Assembly (NCBI GenBank): GCA_900318645.1
Contig: ONLH01000022.1
Coordinates: 1 to 55,264 of the forward strand
Source of the DNA: an uncultured Prevotellaceae bacterium
GTDB lineage: Bacteria; Bacteroidota; Bacteroidia; Bacteroidales; Muribaculaceae
Direction: 5' to 3'
DNA: 55,264 nt
Of this stretch, positions 34,201 through 41,553 are shown one piece after another. Numbering within the stretch: the stretch's first letter is position 1; every line of letters begins with the position of its first letter. The notes under the pieces are model-generated. The model was not told the origin of the DNA, did no database searches, and saw nothing but the letters and a program-made list of their open reading frames with translations. The position numbers were made by a program, and so were the translations under genes.

Positions 34201-34657
34201 CTGCTGCCTTACCATAGAGGGCGGTAGCAAAGTTGGGAGCACCCGTCTTCACGAGCTCCTCGGCTGTTACCGAGCTCACAGCGTAACCCAGCTTCTTCTG
34301 GTCTTTCTTGATACCCATACCAGTCACAACGACTTCACTCAGCGCGTTAGCGGCCTCGTGCATCTCGATGCTGACGGTGCTGCGGCCCTTCAGGTCGACA
34401 GCCTGGGTCTGATAACCAATGTAGCTGACCTCCAGCGTACTGGTCGTCGGACAGTTCAAGGTGAAGTTACCTCCTATGTCGGTAACTGTACCCATGGAAC
34501 TGCCTAAAACTTTGACTGAGGCACCGATGACAGGCTCCCCGTTCGGGTCAACAACCACACCGTTCACTTGGGCCAGTGCAATCATTGCCATAAACGCGAA
34601 GGCAACCGTCAAACCGGTTCTCTTGATGAAGTTGAAAAGGTTTTCTTTCTCTTTCAT
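31265..34657 (-). CDS. SusC/RagA-family TonB-dependent outer-membrane transporter
   Basis: 1130 residues. Signal peptide (FAFMAMIALAQ), then a CarboxypepD_reg-like domain (VNGVVVDPNGEPVIGASVKV), a TonB plug (VVTGMGIKKDQKKLGYAVSS, FATALYGKAAGVRI, LKGAAASALYGSEAANGVV) and a long beta-barrel ending STRTFGVSLRANF with the terminal Phe. It imports large ligands across the outer membrane using TonB energy. The SusD partner starts 45 bp downstream. Signature boxes match SusC/RagA closely. No sigma/anti-sigma gene pair is adjacent. Confidence 0.95.
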   Translation of the reverse strand: MKEKENLFNFIKRTGLTVAFAFMAMIALAQVNGVVVDPNGEPVIGASVKVLGSSMGTVTDIGGNFTLNCPTTSTLEVSYIGYQTQAVDLKGRSTVSIEMHEAANALSEVVVTGMGIKKDQKKLGYAVSSVTAEELVKTGAPNFATALYGKAAGVRIAAAPGGNVSAVSINVRGFSSITGTTQPLIVLDGVPIHNGDTNNDGYWDNQRINSNGLVDINPDDIENISILKGAAASALYGSEAANGVVMITTKKGAAGTGTNVEFGVNLSWDKVAYMPDIQREFGPGYDNWVLGDDNPDALTGFRQTRFDRDGNKIWTPNRETYYSYGARYDGREMTYFDGTKRPYEPISGNQWNEVFRTGFNQAYNVAITNATEKNNVRFSYTYNDVQATQYNSNNNKHNFNLSGTFGITKNIKLNYAATYMSQYIKNRPYRISRIVCNYSGMFGGFTDVKYIREHTMTSLGYMNSVAAINGGSSNTLTPDEQFLYSPMGSTSLISEYFWNIMGKVQEERHNRFIGSVNPTWEIIPGLTLGARIATDLTNDKIENKNYSENSHMFSTNGQYSDGYALANSKYEIIYGDVMLSWDKTFNDVHNITANIGYNARHENYFRSNVSTSQGLSQENWFHLNASVGTKNAGMTKQELLRTGMFLTASYGYDYWAYIEGTIRNEKTSTLKKGNNSFWYPSVSGSILFSEMLKDKRPDWFDYGKIRASFGIVGNAPGIYSAVNAYSQGTINRGDTYIYNYIDTRVGNESIRPEKKYEFEVGLEGKFLHNRLGFEFSFYSNDIKDQILQTTAAYSMGAASMLMNVGELTNKGVEFSLYGTPVQTTDFRWDLRANIAFNRNKVKKLADGLDILAHQNFDNGAAQLESHVGEPMGDWYTYTWKTDDKGNYLTSNGLYITDTETRHKVGNAMPDAVGGFGTSFTWKNWTLDAAFDFRIGGDVLNLPWQYYMDTGIIGEAVGARDAQSGGLFYYSTVDDVNDKSSIVQVSAPADYKRGETMIDGHYVWDNGVIQPGVNEDGTPNTTIVTQFEINDMQYGWGTSSTQSYAKAIQDNSYVKCRELSLTYMLPKSLTSKFACSRLSISAFARNPFYVYRALKIFDAETTDGTNWIYQAQVGGSTASTRTFGVSLRANF

Positions 34658-35034
34658 GCCTTTTAGTTTTTTGGTGAATAAATATGGTTAATTATAAATA
34701 ATGTGATGATATCATGTTAATCAACTGGTAGTCACAATAGCAATAACTTATTAAAAACAGCCCGCTAAATTAGCATTTTTTTAGAGTTTACCGAAATTTT
34801 TCGGAGAAAATAGGACTCTTTTAACAAAAAAAACTGATTTTTCGGAGCAAAACAGGCACATTATTACTGGTTTTGTACCTTTAGCCTCAGTTGCTGACGC
34901 ATGGAATCACATCATGTTCTTTCGTTAAACTGACGATATAATTATTAATTATTGCGGGGTGGCTCGGTTATTGAGCCACCCCGCAACTTATCAGTCACTG
35001 CGACAGTACAATTACTGCCAATGAATGTCATTTA
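34658..35034. other. susC upstream region
   Basis: AT-rich. Two exact copies of ATTTTTCGGAG lie at 34796-34806 and 34837-34847, 41 bp apart (about four helical turns). The first is inside the near-palindrome CCGAA-atttTTCGG (34791-34804). I found no clear TAnnTTTG box for susC. The protease terminator occupies 34952-34986. No gene is visible. Confidence 0.45.
34952..34986 (-). terminator. Terminator of the first C10 protease gene
   Basis: TTGCGGGGTGGCTC (34952-34965) pairs perfectly with GAGCCACCCCGCAA (34973-34986). Followed on the minus strand by TAATTAATAATTAT. The same hairpin family recurs at 37419-37452 and 41458-41491. Confidence 0.75.
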
Positions 35035-37260
35035 TCATTCAACGCCTTCCAACAGCATGTTGATCAGAGCGGTAACATCAGCAATCGACAAGCGATTATC
35101 CTGATGTACGTCTGCTTCGGGGAACACATTTTCACCTGAGAGCAGCAAATTGATAAGCTCAGTCACGTCAGCAATGGTAACACGTCCATCCTTGTTCACG
35201 TCACCGACGATAACAATCTGATCCTGAGGCAAGGTGATGGTCTGGGTATTACTCCATGCACTCTCTGTTCCATCGACATAGAGGGTTTTCACCTTATAGG
35301 AATAGGTGGCCCCTGCGATGAGGTGATTAAGCGTATAACTCTTGGTGTTGATGTTGGTAATCGTTTGAGTGTTGTCACCAGTCGAGTACTCGAAAGTATA
35401 GTTGGCCACGCCAGGAGCGGAAGTGCCATCGGTCCAATCAGCACGGAAAGAGGTGCTGGTGAGATAAGCACTATCAGCAGGCAGCATCACAGGATTGGCC
35501 TTGATAAAGAATGCCGTACCATCGAGATGCACATAAACCGTTTCACCTCCAGTAACAACCAACTGGACATCTGCAGAATGATTACCGATCGTGGTGGGCT
35601 TATAAGTCACAGTCACTTCCACACCCTTGTTGGCAGCAGCCTTGGTAATGTTACTCTTGTTGATGGTGAAACCACCTGTGGAATTGACAACAGACAGCTT
35701 GACGGCTCCCTGCAGGTTATATCCCTTCACCAAGAAGGTACCAGTCACCGGTTGGTTAACCTCGGTGGTAAAGCTCAGTTCGTTGGGATCTACCGTAATT
35801 AAAGGAGTGGAAGAAGACGCACCAGTAACAGTAACCTCCTTAGTTTCGGCAGCACCGCCAGAAATGACAACCTTGCTCGTGTGAGCACCGGCAGTCGTGG
35901 GTGCATAGGTTACAGTGACGGTAGCGCCAGCCTCAACCTGAGCTGCAGTGAGTGTGGTGGGAGAAACCTGATAGGCTGCACTGTTGCAGCTAATCGTAAT
36001 GTCACCCAAGATGTTTATTCCAGAAACGGTGAAAGTCTTGGTCACAGTCTGGCCACTGTTGATTGTACCGAAATCAAGAGACGTGGGGTCAACGTTCAGA
36101 ACCGGGAAGGTAACCACGCCACCAGGAGGCTGGATACCGATAACCATTGACTGGTACTGGTTGTAGGTGTCACCTTCAGAGTCGGTAAATGCGTTGAGGG
36201 CAAAGTCACCATTACCTGAGCCACTCCAGCCCCAGTTGATATGGTACTTGTTGGTCGATACGGTATAGCCGTCAACATTGAAGGCGTGACCGCCATTGTT
36301 AGACAAGCCGCAATAAACGATGGGATGACCGGCCTCAAGTTCAGCCTGGATCATAGAAGCCCACTGCGAGTCGCTATAGATATTACCGCCGTAATAGTTC
36401 TGTTTATAGATTGCACGAACATTGCTATCATAGCCGAAGGTCTTGCAAGCGGTAGAAATCAAGTCGGTACGAGAAGAGCTGATACCACTGCCATTGGGGC
36501 CATAATCCATGTGCTCGGCCTGACCGATGTAACGCATCAGTGTGGCAACGGCAGCTTTCTGGGCAGCAGTACCTGAAGTACCCCAGTAGCCATAGAAGTC
36601 CTTCATGTTTGCCCAATCAAAGGTGGTAGAAGGCAGTGAAGGAATGGTATAACCGCTGGAAGTATAACCTGACAAAGTGGGAGTCGCAGCCGTCGGATAT
36701 TTCCAGTAGTAGAATACCTGAGCCAGTGAGGTGGCAGGGCAACCCGTCAGACACTGAACGTTGTTGAAGATACACTGGTTATAGAAAGGAGCTGCCTGGT
36801 CCCAGCGAGCGGTGAGCAGCGGTGACACGTTCTGTGCACGGCTGGGAGCCTTCATGCTCTGGGACATGGTTTGTACCACCATACCAGGATGAGCCTGGAG
36901 ATACTCAATCTGCTGCTTGTAGTTATCCAGCCAATACTGCATGTTGGCAGGGATATTGTTCAAATCAATGGGAGCATCACCCACAGCAAGGATTTCCTCA
37001 CCACGGGTTTCACCCGAAACGACGATAAAGCAGCTCTCGGTGTTGAAGATGTAATACACCGGAACTGTCACATTGGATGAATTGGTAACCGTTCGTTCAG
37101 ACACGAACTTCACGGGAGCAGATGACATAAACCTGCCTTGTGAGGCTTGAGTTTTAAGGAATGTCTCAGCTTTGGCTTGAGCCGTGATGCGATCCACATT
37201 GGCGGCAAAGGCCTGCATCGTCACTACAGCGACGATTAAGAGGAAAAAAAATCTTTTCAT
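35035..37260 (-). CDS. Secreted C10-family cysteine protease (streptopain-like) with dockerin
   Basis: 741 residues. Signal peptide (FFLLIVAVVTMQAFA). Spi-like propeptide (VDRITAQAKAETFLKTQASQ), then the C10 catalytic domain, with active Cys at about 174 in CLTGCPATSLAQVFYYWKYP and His at about 325 in NNGGHAFNVDGY, followed by YHINWGWSGSGNGDF. Next come two Ig-like repeats (PTSLDFGTINSGQTVTKTFTV and PNELSFTTEVNQPVTG), an FnIII-like segment, and a C-terminal type I dockerin with two calcium loops (GDVNKDGRVTIADVTEL and ADVHQDNRLSIADVTAL). It is a broad-specificity secreted protease zymogen. No cohesin partner is encoded in the window. Confidence 0.9.
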   Translation of the reverse strand: MKRFFFLLIVAVVTMQAFAANVDRITAQAKAETFLKTQASQGRFMSSAPVKFVSERTVTNSSNVTVPVYYIFNTESCFIVVSGETRGEEILAVGDAPIDLNNIPANMQYWLDNYKQQIEYLQAHPGMVVQTMSQSMKAPSRAQNVSPLLTARWDQAAPFYNQCIFNNVQCLTGCPATSLAQVFYYWKYPTAATPTLSGYTSSGYTIPSLPSTTFDWANMKDFYGYWGTSGTAAQKAAVATLMRYIGQAEHMDYGPNGSGISSSRTDLISTACKTFGYDSNVRAIYKQNYYGGNIYSDSQWASMIQAELEAGHPIVYCGLSNNGGHAFNVDGYTVSTNKYHINWGWSGSGNGDFALNAFTDSEGDTYNQYQSMVIGIQPPGGVVTFPVLNVDPTSLDFGTINSGQTVTKTFTVSGINILGDITISCNSAAYQVSPTTLTAAQVEAGATVTVTYAPTTAGAHTSKVVISGGAAETKEVTVTGASSSTPLITVDPNELSFTTEVNQPVTGTFLVKGYNLQGAVKLSVVNSTGGFTINKSNITKAAANKGVEVTVTYKPTTIGNHSADVQLVVTGGETVYVHLDGTAFFIKANPVMLPADSAYLTSTSFRADWTDGTSAPGVANYTFEYSTGDNTQTITNINTKSYTLNHLIAGATYSYKVKTLYVDGTESAWSNTQTITLPQDQIVIVGDVNKDGRVTIADVTELINLLLSGENVFPEADVHQDNRLSIADVTALINMLLEGVE

Positions 37261-37301
37261 GTAGCTTTTAAAAAAAATTGTAATTACTTTATAAAACGCA
37301 G

Positions 37302-37334
37302 CAAAGATACAACAACAATAAAGTATTATCCAAA
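37302..37334 (-). promoter_or_regulatory. Promoter of the first C10 protease gene
   Basis: On the minus strand TTTG (37331-37334), 21 bp, then TATCTTTG (37302-37309), about 42 bp upstream of the ATG at 37260. A full Bacteroidetes -33/-7 promoter. Confidence 0.7.
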
Positions 37335-37418
37335 TTTTTTAAAGTTTATTAAAACTGTTTTACAACATACATCATTGTAGTTAAAATCTAAGCAATTCAA
37401 AACTGTACGTAACCACAA

Positions 37419-37452
37419 TTGCGGGGTGGCCCTCAAGAGAGCCACCCCGCAA
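37419..37452 (-). terminator. Terminator of the second C10 protease gene
   Basis: TTGCGGGGTGGC (37419-37430) pairs perfectly with GCCACCCCGCAA (37441-37452), with a smaller CTC-aa-GAG inside the loop. Same hairpin family as 34952-34986. Confidence 0.7.
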
Positions 37453-37481
37453 AATTTAAGAATTATCGTTCCGAATCACAT

Positions 37482-40400
37482 TCAGAAGGCAACGTACCTG
37501 AATACTCTGTCGGCCGAAGGCTGAGCTTCACCGCTTGACAACAATTTGTTAATCAAGTCGGTAACATCCTTGATGGATACAGTGTAATCCTGGTTTACAT
37601 CGGCGCAAATCACACAGAAACCTGTCTCATCGCCGCTCAACAGGTAGTTGATGAGGTCGGTGACATCCTTGATGCTTACCTTACCGTCGTGATTTACATC
37701 ACCCAACTCAAAGCCATGGCCGTTCTCGAACAGGGTAACCTCCTCGATATTGCTCCAGTCGCTCTCGGTACCATCGATATAAACCGACTTAACTCTATAG
37801 AGGAAGGTGCCCTCGGCAAGGAGGTTCTCAACGGTATAGAACTTATCGGTAATACCCGTGATCAGGCGGCTGTTCTCATCGCCAGTCTCGGTGGCCAACA
37901 ACATAGCCTGGGCGTTGATATCACCAGCGTAGATGGTGATGCCCGAAATGCAACACAGACCGCTCACACCGGTAAAGGTCACCTTGTCGCTCTCGGCACA
38001 ATCAAGGACTACCGTGAAGGTGGTAAAGTCGGTGCTGTTGATAGTGACATCCTGCGAACCAGCGCTAGTGGCCACATTCAAGGTGATGCTGGTGCCATAA
38101 TTCTCGCTGAAAATGCTGGAATTGAATACCACGGTCACCTTGTCGTAGCCAGTTAAGTCATAGGTCTTGCTGGTAACGGTGAAGACATAGGACGAGTAGT
38201 TCTGCGTCAACTGACCGGTAATGATGCATCCGTCATCAATGAACAAGCCTGTGGTTGCACCCCAACCTGCAGGCAGGAAGTTGCTGGCGTTATTCACCTG
38301 GTTGGAGTACTGGCCTGAAGTGTTGGTCTGTGCTGTAAGACCAGTGAAGTCGGCGTTCTCAAGCTCAGTATAAGCGGGCGTGGTCGGCTTGGGCGTTACC
38401 TCGAGCGTGTAGCTGGCTACATTTGCATCGGGAGTAGCGTCAGTCCAGTCAGCACGGAACTGAGTCAAGTTAATGTACTCCTCGTTAGCAGGCAGCATCA
38501 CTGGAGTTTCCTTGTGCAAAGTTGCGGTACCATTCAGGGTGACTGTCACATCCTCAGCATCAACACTGCTCAAAGTGATCGTAGCATTGTGGTTGCCATG
38601 AACCGTGGGAGCATAGGTAACGGTAACGTCCTTACCATTCATTGCATCGGCAGCGCTGATGGTCGTCGGCTCAATACTGTAAACACCATTGGCATCCGTC
38701 AAGGCCAGGTTCACATTGCCGGTTAGATAGGCACCAGAAACACGGAAGGTGGCTGTTGCGCTTTCTCCAACAGTAGCAGCCATGTCCAGAGTAGTGGGAT
38801 TCACGGTGATTGCAGGATTGGTGCTCTCAAGGAGCGTTACTTGCTCAATGTTGCTGTTTCCGACTGCACCATTGGTGTAGTTGGCCATCACATAGAAATT
38901 AAAGGTACCACCCTCGGTAAGACCATTAATGGTGTAGCTCTTGTCAGTAATACCGGTAATGACACGATAGGTAGCATCACCAGTTTCGGAGGCCTTGAGC
39001 TGAGTGGAAGTGAGATCGCCGGCATAAACCTTCATGTACCTCAAGTCAGGCATACCCACCGAAGTGAGCTTCACATAGTCGCTGCTTGCACAATCCAGAA
39101 CGAAGGTGTACCAGTTGAAGCCTGAGCCGTTAGTTTCAGTAATGGTCTTAGTGTCAACGCTTGTTGCCACCGTTAAACTGTTGGTTGAACTCTGGTCGTA
39201 AGGCTGAGAGTAAACCATCACCGTCACCTTGTCATAGCCAGTGAGATCATAGGTTTTGCTCTGTACATAACCGCCATTTGAACTCAAATAGCAAGCACTG
39301 GTGCTTTCGAAATACTTCAGATTGGATTGAGTCCAGCCAGCGGGTATGGTATTGTCCTTGGACCAATCGGTCGTGTCAAGCAGTTCATAAGCAGGCTTGA
39401 AAGGCTCTGCGCTCACATAGAGAGTGTAGCTCTCCACGTTCTCAGCGGGAGTTGCATCGGTCCAGGTAGCGGTAAACGAAGTGGTGGTGATATTGCTGGC
39501 CTCGAGCATCACAGGAGCGTAGGTCACCAGTGGAACAGCGTCGGCAGTACCGTTGAGCTTGACGGTCACGCTTTCGGCATCGGTGCTGGTCAATGTGACA
39601 GTAGCCTCATGGGTACCTACAACCGAAGGATTATAGGTTACAGTGACTGTCACACCATTCTCGGCTTGAGCTGCACTGATGCTGGTAGTACTCAGCGAGA
39701 AGGCATTGTCGCCACTGACGGCCAAGTTCACGTTGCCAGTGAGGTTGGCACCGGTAACGGTAAATGTTGCGGTAGCAGGAGTTCCCACATAGGTATTCAT
39801 CGTGAGCGTTGCGGGGTCAACAGTAATCCTGGGATTGTCAAGGGCACCAGCAGGAGGCTCAATGCCGATAATCATGGCCTCGCCATAGTTGAAGACATAG
39901 GAACCAGACTGACCGGTTGCACCAGTAGCAGTGGTGAAGTTGTGCAGCGTGCAATAGCCATTGCTATCACCGCTCCAGCCCCAGTTCACATAGTACTGGC
40001 CGTTGGTGTTTACACCAAACACATTGAAGGCATGGCCTGAAAGCTGAGAGTTAGTGTAGTCATAAGCCAAATACTCAACAGGGCGTCCGTTATGCAATTC
40101 ATTCAATATCCATTCGTTCCACTGGGCATCGGTGTAATTCTGTGAGCTATTAGTGTACCCACTCCATCCCGATTGCTGTACCGTGGTGAGGGTATACAGC
40201 TTGGCATCGGTATAGCCCATGTTTTGGCAGCCCTGGAGGATTTCGGGGTCATCGGCACCGCTGCCACTGGTGCTGTAATAATAATCGGGAATAGCCTGGC
40301 CGGCATAACGCATCAGCCATGCCACAGCGTTGGCCTGGTCAGTTGTGTAGGAGTAGTTGGTGGGACCGGTGTACTCATCAATGATGTTAGCCCAGTCGGC

Positions 40401-41027
40401 TGCACGTGCAGGTAGAGCTGAGGCAGAGACACCTCCTGTTCCCGAGATGGCAGCTACTGCAGGATAAGTCTCGGGCCATTTCCACTTATAATAGCACATG
40501 CTCAACGAGGTAGCTGGGCAACCAGTATATACACGTCTGCTACCACTAGTGGGGCACTGGTTGTTATATGGTTCACTCTGGTCCCAGTTGGCGGTTACCA
40601 GTGGAGCAACAGGAGTGGTGGCAAACTTGGGAATCTTCACCGGTGCCAAGGTTCCTGCCTTGATGCCGTCGATCTGATATTTGTACTTGTTGAGCAACCA
40701 CTGCATAGCAGGGGGAATGTTGTTCATGTCGAGAGAACCCTCCTCACCGTACATCAGAATCTGGGGAGCCAAGTCATCACCAGATACTACCACATAGGAT
40801 TTTGCAGAATTGAAAATGTAGTAATCCACAGCGGCAGGCTTAGCTACCGAGGCCTCAGCCTTGACGAGCCGAAGGTTAGAAACTGCCGAGCTTTTTAGAC
40901 GGCCAGCGGCTACTTGCTTTCTAAGAAACGAGTTGGCTGCAGCTTGTGCCTGAGAGAGGGGCACATCGGCGGCCGACACTTGCAGAGTCGTAATGACAGC
41001 TGCAATAAGAAATAAAAACTTCTTCAT
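37482..41027 (-). CDS. Secreted C10-family cysteine protease, largest paralogue, with dockerin
   Basis: 1181 residues from the ATG at 41027 (MKKFLFLIAAVITTLQVSA). Propeptide, then the C10 domain with active Cys in YTGCPATSLSMCYYKWKWPE and His in LSGHAFNVFGV, followed by QYYVNWGWSGDSNGY. It then alternates two Ig-like repeats (PATLTMNTYVGTPATATFTV, PTTLDMAATVGESATATFRV) with two FnIII-like segments that carry inserts of unrecognised, possibly carbohydrate-binding, sequence. The end is a type I dockerin (GDVNHDGKVSIKDVTDLINY and ADVNQDYTVSIKDVTDLINK) followed by a short tail VFRYVAF. It shares about half its length with the neighbours. Own promoter and own terminator. Confidence 0.9.
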   Translation of the reverse strand: MKKFLFLIAAVITTLQVSAADVPLSQAQAAANSFLRKQVAAGRLKSSAVSNLRLVKAEASVAKPAAVDYYIFNSAKSYVVVSGDDLAPQILMYGEEGSLDMNNIPPAMQWLLNKYKYQIDGIKAGTLAPVKIPKFATTPVAPLVTANWDQSEPYNNQCPTSGSRRVYTGCPATSLSMCYYKWKWPETYPAVAAISGTGGVSASALPARAADWANIIDEYTGPTNYSYTTDQANAVAWLMRYAGQAIPDYYYSTSGSGADDPEILQGCQNMGYTDAKLYTLTTVQQSGWSGYTNSSQNYTDAQWNEWILNELHNGRPVEYLAYDYTNSQLSGHAFNVFGVNTNGQYYVNWGWSGDSNGYCTLHNFTTATGATGQSGSYVFNYGEAMIIGIEPPAGALDNPRITVDPATLTMNTYVGTPATATFTVTGANLTGNVNLAVSGDNAFSLSTTSISAAQAENGVTVTVTYNPSVVGTHEATVTLTSTDAESVTVKLNGTADAVPLVTYAPVMLEASNITTTSFTATWTDATPAENVESYTLYVSAEPFKPAYELLDTTDWSKDNTIPAGWTQSNLKYFESTSACYLSSNGGYVQSKTYDLTGYDKVTVMVYSQPYDQSSTNSLTVATSVDTKTITETNGSGFNWYTFVLDCASSDYVKLTSVGMPDLRYMKVYAGDLTSTQLKASETGDATYRVITGITDKSYTINGLTEGGTFNFYVMANYTNGAVGNSNIEQVTLLESTNPAITVNPTTLDMAATVGESATATFRVSGAYLTGNVNLALTDANGVYSIEPTTISAADAMNGKDVTVTYAPTVHGNHNATITLSSVDAEDVTVTLNGTATLHKETPVMLPANEEYINLTQFRADWTDATPDANVASYTLEVTPKPTTPAYTELENADFTGLTAQTNTSGQYSNQVNNASNFLPAGWGATTGLFIDDGCIITGQLTQNYSSYVFTVTSKTYDLTGYDKVTVVFNSSIFSENYGTSITLNVATSAGSQDVTINSTDFTTFTVVLDCAESDKVTFTGVSGLCCISGITIYAGDINAQAMLLATETGDENSRLITGITDKFYTVENLLAEGTFLYRVKSVYIDGTESDWSNIEEVTLFENGHGFELGDVNHDGKVSIKDVTDLINYLLSGDETGFCVICADVNQDYTVSIKDVTDLINKLLSSGEAQPSADRVFRYVAF

Positions 41028-41073
41028 AAGCATTTGTTGATTAAATAAAAATGATGTTCTAAAATGACTGCGG

Positions 41074-41105
41074 CAAAGTTAACCATATTGCATGAATACC
41101 CCAAA
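41074..41105 (-). promoter_or_regulatory. Promoter of the second C10 protease gene
   Basis: Minus-strand TTTG (41102-41105), 20 bp, TAACTTTG (41074-41081), about 47 bp before the ATG at 41027. Confidence 0.7.
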
Positions 41106-41297
41106 TAATCATTAAAATCTATCATTTAAAATAAATAAAACGCACGAATATTAAAGTAAAATGGCCTATCTAAAGGACAAAAAGGTCATTTCTAATCTTC
41201 AAAGCAAGCCGTCAACTACCATTGATAGAACTAATTTTTTAACGTTAGCTTGATGAAAATATACTCAAGAGCGCAATAGATTAGCCAAATGCGGCCC

Positions 41298-41323
41298 TAG
41301 AGACGCAAAATTTTGCGTCTCTA
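41298..41323. repeat. 26-bp perfect palindrome
   Basis: TAGAGACGCAAAA followed immediately by TTTTGCGTCTCTA, with no loop. GAGACGCAAAATTTTGCGTCTC-type palindromes recur in many Bacteroidetes genomes and are usually intergenic dispersed repeats. Confidence 0.7.
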
Positions 41324-41457
41324 CATCGCAGACAAATTGAGTATCTGCACTTTATTTTCGTAGAACTCCCTTTATTATATGAGGAAGGGGCTATCTTGAA
41401 TGGCCAATAGTGGACCATGAAACATGCTGGAGAAAACGAGCGATACGGATTGAAAAA

Positions 41458-41491
41458 TTGCAGGGCAGCTCACTGGTGAGCCACCCCGCAA
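41458..41491 (-). terminator. Terminator of the third C10 protease gene, with wobble-paired arm
   Basis: TTGCAGGGCAGCTCAC (41458-41473) and GTGAGCCACCCCGCAA (41476-41491). In DNA the arms differ at three positions. On the minus-strand RNA, the gene's own transcript, all three become G-U wobbles, so a complete 16-bp stem forms. The same hairpin family follows the other two proteases. Confidence 0.7.
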
Positions 41492-41553
41492 TTGGGTCAT
41501 TTTCAGTTCCCGCACTTTAATGGCGGGACATTTTCATCGTCTATAGGATCTGC

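Larger units (their letters stand above)
41106..41553. other. Intergenic stretch between second and third C10 genes
   Basis: Holds a perfect 26-bp palindrome and a degenerate terminator hairpin. Otherwise AT-rich; no gene seen. Confidence 0.5.
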
